The notes beneath the pieces were generated by a model, which made no database searches, was not told the origin of the DNA, and worked only from the letters and a program-made list of their open reading frames with translations. A stretch of 27,528 nucleotides of DNA from Candidatus Omnitrophota bacterium. GTDB lineage: Bacteria; Omnitrophota; Gorgyraeia; Gorgyraeales; Gorgyraeaceae. Positions 8,328-14,717 of the stretch are shown here, in pieces. The first letter of the stretch is position 1, and every line of letters begins with the position of its first letter. The position numbers and the translations under genes are program-made. The DNA lies in the NCBI GenBank assembly GCA_026387215.1, contig JAPLMC010000099.1, positions 12,464-39,991 on the forward strand. The letters run 5' to 3'.

Positions 8328-8455
8328 CCTCCCAAATTTTGTGAAACCCCGCTCTTTTAGCAAGGCTTCCTAGTATACCCGCAAAAGAGCGGGGTGAAAC
8401 AAAATTTAATCCCGAGTCTCGCCAGCCACCTTTGGTGGCGAGGCGAACGAGGGAC
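8328..8455 (-). repeat. Composite two-hairpin repeat, copy R4 (long form)
   Basis: Minus strand: GTCCCTCG, an internal CTCGCCACC/GGTGG..GGCGAG stem, ACTCGGGATT, then the long second hairpin (AAATTTTGT and CCCCGCTCTTTT with their complements), and GGGAGG as the symporter's ribosome binding site. Its first-hairpin centre differs from R3 and resembles R6 instead. Confidence 0.85.
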
Positions 8456-8466
8456 TTTTCAACGAA

Positions 8467-8637
8467 CTAAAGCCCTTTCTCCGATTTCTTTTCGTCTTCT
8501 ACCCATTTTTTGTCTTCAAGCCTGACTACTTCATCGCCTTTATTCCAATTCACTACCCCATAAATTACGCAAAATATAGCGCTCAGGATGCATAAGACAT
8601 ATGCTGACCAAATTTTCGGATCATCTATTCCAAGCAT
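8467..8637 (-). CDS. Symporter small accessory protein
   Basis: A 56-residue protein that is easily missed. It starts MLGIDDPKIWSAYVLCILSA, with a single membrane helix at about residues 9-30, followed by VNWNKGDE and a charged tail rich in K, E and D. The pattern M-L-G-(hydrophobic)-(D/E)-D-P-x-I-W..Y-(hydrophobic)-LCILS..YG..NWN-G-DE matches the small proteins that accompany a subset of sodium:solute symporters. The start is firm: AGGAGGGAACT precedes the ATG at 8637. It is followed by repeat R4 and then the symporter, so it probably forms a complex with, or stabilises, that transporter in the inner membrane. It is intact although the symporter is frameshifted. Confidence 0.88.
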   Translation of the reverse strand: MLGIDDPKIWSAYVLCILSAIFCVIYGVVNWNKGDEVVRLEDKKWVEDEKKSEKGL

Positions 8638-8641
8638 AGTT

Positions 8642-8782
8642 CCCTCCTAAATTTTGTGAAACCCAGCTCTTTTAGCAAGGTTTTTTATTATACCCGCCAA
8701 AAAAAGGCGGGGTGAAACAAAATTTAATCCCGAGCCCCTCGCCGCATCATTTTTACTTGCTAGTGACTCGAGACAAGGAACT
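8642..8782 (-). repeat. Composite two-hairpin repeat, copy R5 (long form)
   Basis: Minus strand: a decayed first hairpin (TTCCTTGTCTCGAG..GCTCGGGATT), then AAATTTTGT..CACCCCGCC with partial complement AGCTGGG..ACAAAATTT, then AGGAGGG, the ribosome binding site of the small accessory protein. The loop carries TATAAT. It separates the thermonuclease from the transport genes; I see no convincing -35 box for a promoter here. Confidence 0.8.
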
Positions 8783-8788
8783 TTTTTA

Positions 8789-9604
8789 CTAATTCTTTAC
8801 AACCTCTAGCTGCGACATATCATGGAGCACTATCTCAGGATACCCTTTATATTCTTTTATTATACCATAAACCTTTATTATCCTGCCTTTAAAATATTCA
8901 TTGGGAGCCCTTACCATGTCTTTGAGCCCTGTAGGAATATTATTTTTATACATTACTACCTTAAAACTATTTTTAAACTTTAATATTAACAATTTTTCAG
9001 TTAGGTGCGTATCAATAACTTCCGCTTCTATCATCCTTATCCTGCCTATATTATTTTTTGCCTCGGATGTAGAGATTTTATTTTCCTCCAAATCAACCCA
9101 TAATCCTTTTTTATTATCTCTAGCTTCTTTCTGAGCGTCCAGAAATCTTTTAGAGTATTTTACGTTTGGAGGATATGTGTATATCATGGCAAGACCTTCC
9201 CTGACCATTTCAATATTCACCATTTTATCTCCAATATACACATAGGCAAGAAGGCGCTTATATTTATCAATTTTTTGAACATCAAACTCCAGCTTTACAG
9301 GCTTGCCTTCAACAAGTTTTTGATTGAACTTCCTAGCCTCTTCCGCGTAAGGCCTTGGGTTATAAACCCATTCTGAATTCTTTTTTTCTCTTATCTCAGG
9401 CGTATCTATCCCTATATATCTAACTGTTTCTCTATTAGAAAGTTCTATAGTATCTCCGTCCACAACCCTGCTTACTGAATAATAATTATGAGATCCGCTA
9501 TTATTAAATTGTGCTGTTAAATTTGCGTGCCTGAAAAAATTTATAATTAAAAAAATAATGAGAGAAGCTATAAGAGATACAGTATACTTTATTTGGCGTT
9601 TCAT
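8789..9604 (-). CDS. Membrane-anchored or exported thermonuclease (SNase family)
   Basis: A 271-residue protein. Residues 8-24 form a hydrophobic N-terminal segment, so the enzyme is exported or anchored. The staphylococcal-nuclease-like domain covers about 43-170: VVDGDTIEL, VRYIGIDTPE with the catalytic-type R62, D67 and E70, and KYKRLLAYVY with the second arginine R117. All active-site residues are present, so it should cleave DNA or RNA with Ca2+. A C-terminal extension of about 100 residues (190-268) looks like an OB-fold, possibly nucleic-acid binding; it is not part of the minimal enzyme. It starts 4 bases after the stop of the PilZ gene and is probably co-transcribed with it. A role in nucleic acid scavenging is a guess. 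Confidence 0.88.
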   Translation of the reverse strand: MKRQIKYTVSLIASLIIFLIINFFRHANLTAQFNNSGSHNYYSVSRVVDGDTIELSNRETVRYIGIDTPEIREKKNSEWVYNPRPYAEEARKFNQKLVEGKPVKLEFDVQKIDKYKRLLAYVYIGDKMVNIEMVREGLAMIYTYPPNVKYSKRFLDAQKEARDNKKGLWVDLEENKISTSEAKNNIGRIRMIEAEVIDTHLTEKLLILKFKNSFKVVMYKNNIPTGLKDMVRAPNEYFKGRIIKVYGIIKEYKGYPEIVLHDMSQLEVVKN

Positions 9605-9608
9605 TTTA

Positions 9609-11642
9609 CTATTCTAAGATAAGCGGGTTATAATTATATTTTGCGAATATGGCATAAGCTGTGCCTGCTGTTGAGCCTGTCTTTGTTCCATGAGTAATTC
9701 TCCACCCATGGCCTGTATCTACGTCATCTTGCGTTGAGTAAGGAAGACAACTCTGACCCTGGCCTACTTTGGAAGGGCTGGATACAATCATTTTTTCTAT
9801 CTCAGAAAAATAAAAGTCTGCTTTTTTATTATAATATTTAACTTTATTAAAATCTCCGTTTTTCTTGTAATAGTCAGCCATTACATTAAATGACACTATC
9901 ATCTGGCTTGTCCATTCAGTAGACACAATACCACCCTTTGTCATATGCTCGTATTTTCCAAAATCAAATCCCGTAACCTTAACCCTTTCCCCATCCTGCC
10001 TTGCATAATCTGCTGTAACCATACAGTTTGTCTCTGCAAAATCCATAATCTGTTCTGGGTCCATGCCAGATTCTTTTAAAAGCTGTGGCCCTATCGCTGC
10101 AATAGCCCACGCAAATGTATCTGTAGCAATAGTTGCATCGCCTTTACCTCTATTCAGTCTGTATTCCAGCCTGTTAAAAGCGCTTTTTTTAAGCCAGTCT
10201 AAAGCTCTATTCTGCGCTTCCAGGTATTTGTCATCTTCTGTCATATTATAAAGCATGCCAAATAAAGCATAAGCATCAAGGTTGTGTTCTGTACTAAACC
10301 ACTTAAATTCAGGTCCGCCTCTTATACCAAAATTTTTGTCCTCCTCCTGCAATGCAATGAGCCATTTAGCAATATCCTCTGCAATTGTAAGATATTCATC
10401 ATCTTTAAATTTTTGAGTATATTGGGCTATCGCTATCCCCAGCCATATATTAGGCCCACTATGAATATAATATTCTGCTATCTTTCCTGTATGAGGGTTA
10501 TAGGCATTTGCAAAAGCACCTTCTGATTTTTCAGCCTTGCTTCTATAAAAATCCAGGATCCCTTTTGCATTCTCCTGGTCCCCCACTAAAGTAAAACATT
10601 GGCTTGAAAGGGACTGATCATAAGTAAAAGCTGCTTCTTCTAAATCTTTATCTCCCTCATAACTCATCACCAGGCCAGTGTTTCGGTTTTGATTGTTCTT
10701 AATCCATTGATACATACTGGATATATTTTTTTCTTCGATTGCGTTAAAAGAGGCTAAAAGATCTTTTAAATTATCCTCTGTTGAAATCTTCTGATTTGAA
10801 AGCCTTGAAACTCTATTTTTTAAATATACATTCTCCCTGTCTAGATCCTTCATCTTCTGATTAAACCTGGCTCTCTGATAGAGCACGCGTTTCATAATCT
10901 TTTTTGTCTTTTCTTTATCGTTCTCTAAATACAATATAAGCTTGTCTTTTGTTTTAGTATCAGTAACAATTTTTTCCAAATCTTTAATTTGAGTCTTGTA
11001 TTCCTCAATCTTGTCCTCATTAAACACAATCTTGCACCCTACCACCTCATGCTCCTTGTCAAGCGCCAGAAGATTCTTCTCAAGCTCAGACTTTTTAGTG
11101 GAAAGCTGGTTCATTTCCTTTACCAATTTTATATTATCAGCCTTTGATTTAAAACCAGTGTAATAAAAATAGGAAATTCCGGAAACAAGGAAGAAAAATA
11201 AAACTGCTATAATAGCTGGGGTTAAAATTACTCTTGTAGCGTGAAAATAGATCCTATTGCTATCTTTTGGATCTATCTTTAAAAACGAAAGGCCTATAAG
11301 ATATTTATTCGGATAACCTGACTTTATTTTTTCGTGCCAGACAATCTTTGCTGTTGCCTTTGTCTCAGGCATAGACAAAGGTATGTGAAATCTAATGTCT
11401 AATTTAGCCCTGCCTTCTTTTATAACTTGATCAAGACCCTCTTCTAAATTATTAACTTCTAAGCAAATACCGCTTTTGCTTATATCTCTAGTAAAACCCT
11501 GTTTAATATCGCTTATAGAACCGGCTGTTTCAGCATCTATAAATTGAAACTCTACGGGAAAGACAACGTTAAGTCTTATATATTTCCGATGTTCAATATT
11601 TCCAGGGTTCTTATTTTTCGGAGATAAACTATTAATTTCCAT
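9609..11642 (-). CDS. PilZ-transmembrane-coiled coil-alpha/alpha toroid protein
   Basis: A 677-residue protein with an unusual layout. Residues 15-125 are a PilZ domain with both c-di-GMP contacts, R19xxxR23 and D53-I-S55-K-S-G58. One membrane helix lies at about 138-160. Residues 165-300 are a charged coiled coil (KKSELEKNLLALDKEHE and similar). Residues 310-677 look like a six-hairpin (alpha/alpha) toroid as in glycosidases and related enzymes, with WLGIAIAQYT, WFSTEHNLDAYALFGMLYN, DTFAWAIAAIGP and STEWTSQMIVSFNVMADYY. With one helix, PilZ would be cytoplasmic and the toroid periplasmic. It probably relays c-di-GMP to an envelope polysaccharide function; catalytic activity is unproven. A promoter places the RNA start about 2 bases before the ATG. 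Confidence 0.8.
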   Translation of the reverse strand: MEINSLSPKNKNPGNIEHRKYIRLNVVFPVEFQFIDAETAGSISDIKQGFTRDISKSGICLEVNNLEEGLDQVIKEGRAKLDIRFHIPLSMPETKATAKIVWHEKIKSGYPNKYLIGLSFLKIDPKDSNRIYFHATRVILTPAIIAVLFFFLVSGISYFYYTGFKSKADNIKLVKEMNQLSTKKSELEKNLLALDKEHEVVGCKIVFNEDKIEEYKTQIKDLEKIVTDTKTKDKLILYLENDKEKTKKIMKRVLYQRARFNQKMKDLDRENVYLKNRVSRLSNQKISTEDNLKDLLASFNAIEEKNISSMYQWIKNNQNRNTGLVMSYEGDKDLEEAAFTYDQSLSSQCFTLVGDQENAKGILDFYRSKAEKSEGAFANAYNPHTGKIAEYYIHSGPNIWLGIAIAQYTQKFKDDEYLTIAEDIAKWLIALQEEDKNFGIRGGPEFKWFSTEHNLDAYALFGMLYNMTEDDKYLEAQNRALDWLKKSAFNRLEYRLNRGKGDATIATDTFAWAIAAIGPQLLKESGMDPEQIMDFAETNCMVTADYARQDGERVKVTGFDFGKYEHMTKGGIVSTEWTSQMIVSFNVMADYYKKNGDFNKVKYYNKKADFYFSEIEKMIVSSPSKVGQGQSCLPYSTQDDVDTGHGWRITHGTKTGSTAGTAYAIFAKYNYNPLILE

Positions 11643-11650
11643 TTAACAAG

Positions 11651-11679
11651 ATATTAGCAGTAACAGACCATAAAATCAA
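11651..11679 (-). promoter_or_regulatory. Sigma70-type promoter of the PilZ gene
   Basis: Minus strand TTGATT (11674-11679), a 17-base spacer and TAATAT (11651-11656). Eight bases separate the -10 box from the ATG at 11642, so the predicted RNA begins at or within about 2 bases of the start codon: a leaderless mRNA. Confidence 0.7.
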
Positions 11680-11727
11680 GCAAAATAGCTACTTAAACTT
11701 AGGGCGGATAAAAATTGTAGGGATTAT

Positions 11728-12135
11728 CTATTCTATACTGTTGGAGATGTTTTCCAGAATTTGCTCATCTACAAAAATCTGGGATTTGGCTCGTATAGCT
11801 ATTGCAATACTGTCGCTTGGCCTAGCGTCTATTTCCAGTATACGGCTATCCGCTAATATTATAAGCTTTGCAAAAAATGTATTATTTTCCAACTTATTGA
11901 TTATTATTTTATCTATCTTTGCGCCTAGCTGAGTTATTGCGTTATAAAATAAATCATGAGTCATAGGTCTTGGGGGATTCACTCCGCTTATTTTCATTTT
12001 AATAGCAGTAACTTCCATTATGCCTATTACAATAGGCAGTATACGGAGGCCATCTTTTTCCTTAAGCACAATGACCTGCTCGCCCCTATTTTCATCTATC
12101 CTTATTTTATTTAATTCCATCTCTACAATAGCCAT
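11728..12135 (-). CDS. Bifunctional nuclease family protein (DUF151)
   Basis: A 135-residue cytoplasmic protein of the DUF151/BFN family. Visible are MELNKIRIDENRGEQVIVLKE, LRILPIVIGIMEVTAIKMK, the core PRPMTHDLFYNAITQLGAKI, and ILEIDARPSDSIAIAIRAKS, the RPSD(S/A)IA(I/L)A signature of the family. Plant and bacterial relatives have been linked to nuclease activity; the bacterial role is poorly known. The frame could be extended to a TTG at 12174, but that TTG is the -35 box TTGACA of a strong promoter, so translation must start at 12135 (MAIVEMELNK) or at the internal ATG at 12120. It has its own promoter, separate from the hydrogenase operon. Confidence 0.88.
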   Translation of the reverse strand: MAIVEMELNKIRIDENRGEQVIVLKEKDGLRILPIVIGIMEVTAIKMKISGVNPPRPMTHDLFYNAITQLGAKIDKIIINKLENNTFFAKLIILADSRILEIDARPSDSIAIAIRAKSQIFVDEQILENISNSIE

Positions 12136-12145
12136 AGTAAGAAAA

Positions 12146-12174
12146 ATATTATCACATGAATCCCATGTTGTCAA
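12146..12174 (-). promoter_or_regulatory. Sigma70-type promoter of the DUF151 gene
   Basis: Perfect -35 TTGACA (12169-12174), 17-base spacer, -10 TAATAT (12146-12151). The predicted RNA start is near 12139, leaving about 4 bases before the ATG at 12135. The -35 box belongs to a TGTCAA/TTGACA array shared with the two palindromes just upstream. Confidence 0.78.
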
Positions 12175-12175
12175 G

Positions 12176-12257
12176 AACTTGACATTCTGACAATGTAAGT
12201 TTTGTCAAGTTTATGCCTCTATAATCTTGACACTCTGACAATGTCACAATTGTCAAG
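12176..12257. repeat. TTGACA-type palindromes, copies A2 and A3 in tandem
   Basis: Copy A2 spans 12176-12211 with arms AACTTGAC / GTCAAGTT; copy A3 spans 12226-12257 with arms CTTGACA / TGTCAAG. The inner sequences (ATTCTGACAATG and CTCTGACAATG) match the copy at 23112. They lie between the hycI stop (12269) and the DUF151 promoter, so they could mark the end of the hydrogenase transcript. Confidence 0.85.
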
Positions 12258-12268
12258 TTTATGGACAT

Positions 12269-12727
12269 TTAGTTATTAATTAATATCTTCGCTAGCTTAT
12301 CTAAGGATGTTTTTATAGGCAAACTTATGCCCCTGCCGAATTCATTCGACACTGGCTTTATGCCTAACATGTAAATATTGGCTTTAGTGGCCTCTTTAAG
12401 GTATTCTATTAACAATTTCAGGGAAACGTCATGCGTTGAAATCTTTCCTGAACCAAGTTCCTCCCCTGCAAAAATCCTCACATCCCCAGGCTTTCCTTCA
12501 AAACAAATCGCATCTACCATAATGATCGTATCTGGTTTTAATCTGGTTACAACCCCTGTCCAGTTCTCAGGCGTGGCGCCTGCGTCTCTAACCTCAAAAG
12601 AGACCTTATCTTTTATCATCATGGCAAGGTGCGGGCCTAGCCCATCATCCCCGCGCTCAATATTTCCAATGCAAAGCATGACAACTTTGCCTTTTAATAT
12701 ACTCTTCAAAGTATCTATTTCGTGCAT
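12269..12727 (-). CDS. hycI: Hydrogenase maturation protease, HycI type
   Basis: A 152-residue member of the M52 protease family that removes the C-terminal tail of a [NiFe] hydrogenase large subunit after nickel insertion. It shows the N-terminal nickel-binding core LCIGNIERGDDGLGPHLA with the expected D in GDDG, then DAGATPENWTG (the PEN signature of HycI-like proteins) and IMVDAICFEGKPGDVRIF. The later region GSGKISTHDVSLKLLIEYL contains the conserved STH. It is the last gene of the hydrogenase operon and its natural substrate is the large subunit at 19437-20621, which carries a matching C-terminal tail. No clear ribosome binding site is seen before the ATG at 12727; a palindrome-rich stretch lies immediately upstream. 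Confidence 0.92.
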   Translation of the reverse strand: MHEIDTLKSILKGKVVMLCIGNIERGDDGLGPHLAMMIKDKVSFEVRDAGATPENWTGVVTRLKPDTIIMVDAICFEGKPGDVRIFAGEELGSGKISTHDVSLKLLIEYLKEATKANIYMLGIKPVSNEFGRGISLPIKTSLDKLAKILINN

Positions 12728-12737
12728 AAGTTGCAGT

Positions 12738-12837
12738 GATTAAGCAATTTAGCAATTGAGTGTTTCGCTTAATTACTTAATAACATAATAGCTTAATCGC
12801 TAAATGTATATTGAAGCATGAGTTTCTGCTATTATGT
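12738..12837. repeat. AT-rich inverted repeats between ferredoxin gene and hycI
   Basis: Contains GATTAAGC (12738-12745) against GCTTAATC (12791-12798), ATTTAGC (12747-12753) against GCTAAAT (12799-12805), and ACATAATAGC (12783-12792) against GCTATTATGT (12828-12837). The stop codon of the upstream Fe-S gene (12832-12834) lies in the last arm. The alternatives cannot all form at once. Confidence 0.7.
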
Positions 12838-13431
12838 ATTCAGCGTCACTTCTCTGCGGCATTTTGGACATAGTATTTTAATTCTATCCTGGCGAGTCAA
12901 ATCTTCCTGCTTTTTAATATCAAGATATGCCAACCTCAATTCCTTTAAAGCCGATAGAAACGAGGTAGGGCTTGAATATGCTAAAGGTCCAAGTTTTTTA
13001 GCAACCCAGGCCAGATGATCCTTTGCTCCTACTGTAGAACCACAGCTTTCGCATAACACTAATTCTTTCTCAACAGACTCTATAGCCTGGCTTCTGTCAA
13101 ATATCGCCAGGTCAAATTTATTAGAAAGTTTTATGCCTTCTTGCGTAATACAAGCTGCTTGACATTGCCCGCAAAATATACAGGAATCATAACGTAGCTC
13201 CAGTCTTCTCAAAGGAGTTTCTAAATCAGTCATGTCTTTCACTTCTATACAACCTGTAGTGCAAACCTCTGCACATGCCTTGCATCCTACGCATCCATCT
13301 TTAAAATATTCAGGCTTACCCCTGAAACGTTTTTCAGGAATATGCGGCTCGTAAGGAAACTTAGTAGTATAAGGTCCTTTTATCAATGCTAGAATCGCTT
13401 CTTTTAATTCTCGTAATTTAGGATACCGCAT
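12832..13431 (-). CDS. HycF/NuoI-like ferredoxin subunit with C-terminal zinc-ribbon-like part
   Basis: A 199-residue Fe-S subunit that would bring electrons to the hydrogenase core on the cytoplasmic side, as NuoI/MbhN/HycF do. It has two 4Fe-4S motifs, CVGCKACAEVC (C47, C50, C53, C57) and CIFCGQCQAAC (C84, C87, C90, C94). After these comes CESC and, near the end, CPKC, a pair of CxxC that could bind zinc or iron as in HycF/HyfH. I prefer the ATG at 13431 (MRYPKLRELKEAI), because the 15 codons of the longer frame from 13476 are encoded by a palindrome and are probably not protein. It sits after the mrpG-like gene, away from the other core subunits. Confidence 0.87.
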   Translation of the reverse strand: MRYPKLRELKEAILALIKGPYTTKFPYEPHIPEKRFRGKPEYFKDGCVGCKACAEVCTTGCIEVKDMTDLETPLRRLELRYDSCIFCGQCQAACITQEGIKLSNKFDLAIFDRSQAIESVEKELVLCESCGSTVGAKDHLAWVAKKLGPLAYSSPTSFLSALKELRLAYLDIKKQEDLTRQDRIKILCPKCRREVTLNT

Positions 13432-13441
13432 GCTTTGTTTT

Positions 13442-13525
13442 GGCAGACTAAAGTCTGCCCTACAACATTGTCGCAAAGGCCTTCATAAACAGGCAGGTTA
13501 AAACCTGCCTATTCTCGGCCTTTGC
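13442..13525. repeat. Nested palindromes after mrpG
   Basis: One hairpin GGCAGACT/AGTCTGCC at 13442-13459 with a 2-base loop. A second, nested structure at 13473-13525 has outer arms GCAAAGGCC / GGCCTTTGC and an inner hairpin AGGCAGGTT/AACCTGCCT (13491-13510). It starts 2 bases after the mrpG stop and runs to within 11 bases of the next start codon. Confidence 0.88.
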
Positions 13526-13527
13526 CT

Positions 13528-13863
13528 TTAATTTCCGTCTTCTTTGTATTTATCAATCGCACTTTTTTCACAGAGCTTTACTCCGGATTTATGTGCGCTT
13601 CTGGCAAGCGCATGCCCAACAACATTGGATATGGCGAGTATAAATACAGCGCATATTATAGCCTTAGCGCCTGTTACGCAAAATCCCTTAAGTATAAAAG
13701 TGCCGAACAGTATCGCACATGTGCCAAGCGTAATGCACTTGGTTGTAGCATGAAGCCTGTTATAGGCATCAGGAAGCCTAATTAACCCTACGCAGCCTAA
13801 AACGTCAAACCCCATACCTATTACAATAAGCGCATATCCTGCAATATACTGAATATCATTCAT
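13528..13863 (-). CDS. mrpG: Mrp antiporter subunit G-like protein
   Basis: A 111-residue membrane protein with three hydrophobic helices. It carries the MnhG/MrpG signature GCVGLIRLPDAYNRLHATTKCITLGTCAIL around residues 25-52, with the family's RLPD and RLHA motifs. In Mrp-type antiporters and Mbh hydrogenases this small subunit is part of the membrane arm coupling Na+/H+ movement. I chose ATG 13863, which has AGAGGTTTTG in front of it, over the TTG at 13866. The start overlaps the end of the mrpF-like gene by 8 bases, showing tight translational coupling. Confidence 0.9.
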   Translation of the reverse strand: MNDIQYIAGYALIVIGMGFDVLGCVGLIRLPDAYNRLHATTKCITLGTCAILFGTFILKGFCVTGAKAIICAVFILAISNVVGHALARSAHKSGVKLCEKSAIDKYKEDGN

Positions 13864-14218
13864 CAAAACCTCTTCCTTCCAAATATTTAGCCAATGCTAA
13901 GGCCCCTACAAAACTCTGTAGCGCCCATGCTATAGCAATATCCAAATACCAGTCCCTTCCTGTAGGTATGCTGAGTATTGCGCAAAAACCTACTATTAAA
14001 ATACCTAACGTATCAATCGCAACTGCCCTATCGCTTAGCGTAGGGCCTAAAGCAATCCTTAAAAGACACATGCTGAAACAAAACGTTAATACGAAAAACG
14101 CTCGCGACAAAAATCCGGACTGCCATGCAAGCAAAGACGGCAAAGGCAAAAATGTTATAGCGGATAAAATCCCTATTGTTACCAGAAAACCTATAAAATA
14201 AATAACCTTTTTTTTCAT
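13856..14218 (-). CDS. mrpF: Mrp antiporter subunit F-like protein
   Basis: A 120-residue membrane protein with the MrpF core LLRIALGPTLSDRAVAIDTLGILIVGFCAIL (GPT..DR is the family hallmark) and a final helix WYLDIAIAWALQSFVGALALAKYL. Compared with the usual ~90 residues it has an extra N-terminal hydrophobic segment (about residues 3-22). The ATG at 14218 is 4 bases after the mrpE stop. A TTG at 14254 inside mrpE would give 12 more residues, but I see no good ribosome binding site for either. It works with the other Mrp-like subunits in ion translocation. Confidence 0.88.
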   Translation of the reverse strand: MKKKVIYFIGFLVTIGILSAITFLPLPSLLAWQSGFLSRAFFVLTFCFSMCLLRIALGPTLSDRAVAIDTLGILIVGFCAILSIPTGRDWYLDIAIAWALQSFVGALALAKYLEGRGFDE

Positions 14219-14222
14219 ACTA

Positions 14223-14717
14223 TCAGTAAAATATCTTTTTAAGAATACGTTCAAACTTATCTACAATGCCCAATGCATATTTATCCATATCATAAGACCC
14301 AACATCTATGCAATGTATGTATAAAAAACCCTTCTCAATATCCATATCAACGCAAAGCGTCCCTGGAGTAAGTGTAACTGAATTTGCTAAAATCGTAAGG
14401 CCTATGTCAGATTTTATAGTTGTCCTTACTTTTATAATGCCGGGATTTATAGGCAAGGACGGGCTCAATATTCTACGGCCAACATCTATATTCGCCTTTA
14501 AACATTCCCACGCAAAAACAGGCACATACCATAAAAACCATAAATATTTAGTGCCATGTCCGAAATAATGCGGGGTTGAAGCAAAAAGATTTCCCATAAC
14601 TAGTGTAATAACTCCGGCAACTAATAATCCGGCTATTACATTATGAGTGTTGATATTCCAGCCTAAAAACATCCATATTATAAACATGAAAACGAATAAG
14701 ATCAGTCTGGGCTTCAT
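14223..14717 (-). CDS. mrpE: Mrp antiporter subunit E-like protein
   Basis: A 164-residue MnhE/MrpE family protein. Two or three hydrophobic helices lie in the first 80 residues (LILFVFMFIIWMFLGWNI, VIAGLLVAGVITLVMGNLF, YLWFLWYVPVFAWECLKANI), followed by a soluble domain with NPGIIKVRTTIKSDIGLTIL and NSVTLTPGTLCVDMD, the family's NSITLTPGT-type signature. The ATG at 14717 overlaps the mrpD stop in ATGA. It is the structural counterpart of MbhA in archaeal membrane-bound hydrogenases. Confidence 0.92.
   Translation of the reverse strand: MKPRLILFVFMFIIWMFLGWNINTHNVIAGLLVAGVITLVMGNLFASTPHYFGHGTKYLWFLWYVPVFAWECLKANIDVGRRILSPSLPINPGIIKVRTTIKSDIGLTILANSVTLTPGTLCVDMDIEKGFLYIHCIDVGSYDMDKYALGIVDKFERILKKIFY

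Noticed and set aside
8642..8782. TATACT/TATAAT in the loop of the long composite repeats as a portable promoter
   Set aside because: No -35 box lies at a constant distance in the copies; spacing to the nearest candidate (TTTCAC) varies from 16 to 19, and short copies lack the loop altogether. It stays a possibility but is not supported.
1322..8782. CRISPR array
   Set aside because: The repeats are palindromic, tens to thousands of bases apart, each next to a start codon, and no spacers of constant length or cas genes are seen.
12136..12174. Longer start (TTG at 12174) for the DUF151 protein
   Set aside because: The TTG belongs to a perfect TTGACA -35 box with TAATAT 17 bases on; the extra residues would come from promoter sequence.
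13432..13476. Longer start of the HycF-like ferredoxin at 13476
   Set aside because: The added residues are encoded by the palindrome GGCAGACT/AGTCTGCC and do not look like family sequence; ATG 13431 gives a normal N terminus.
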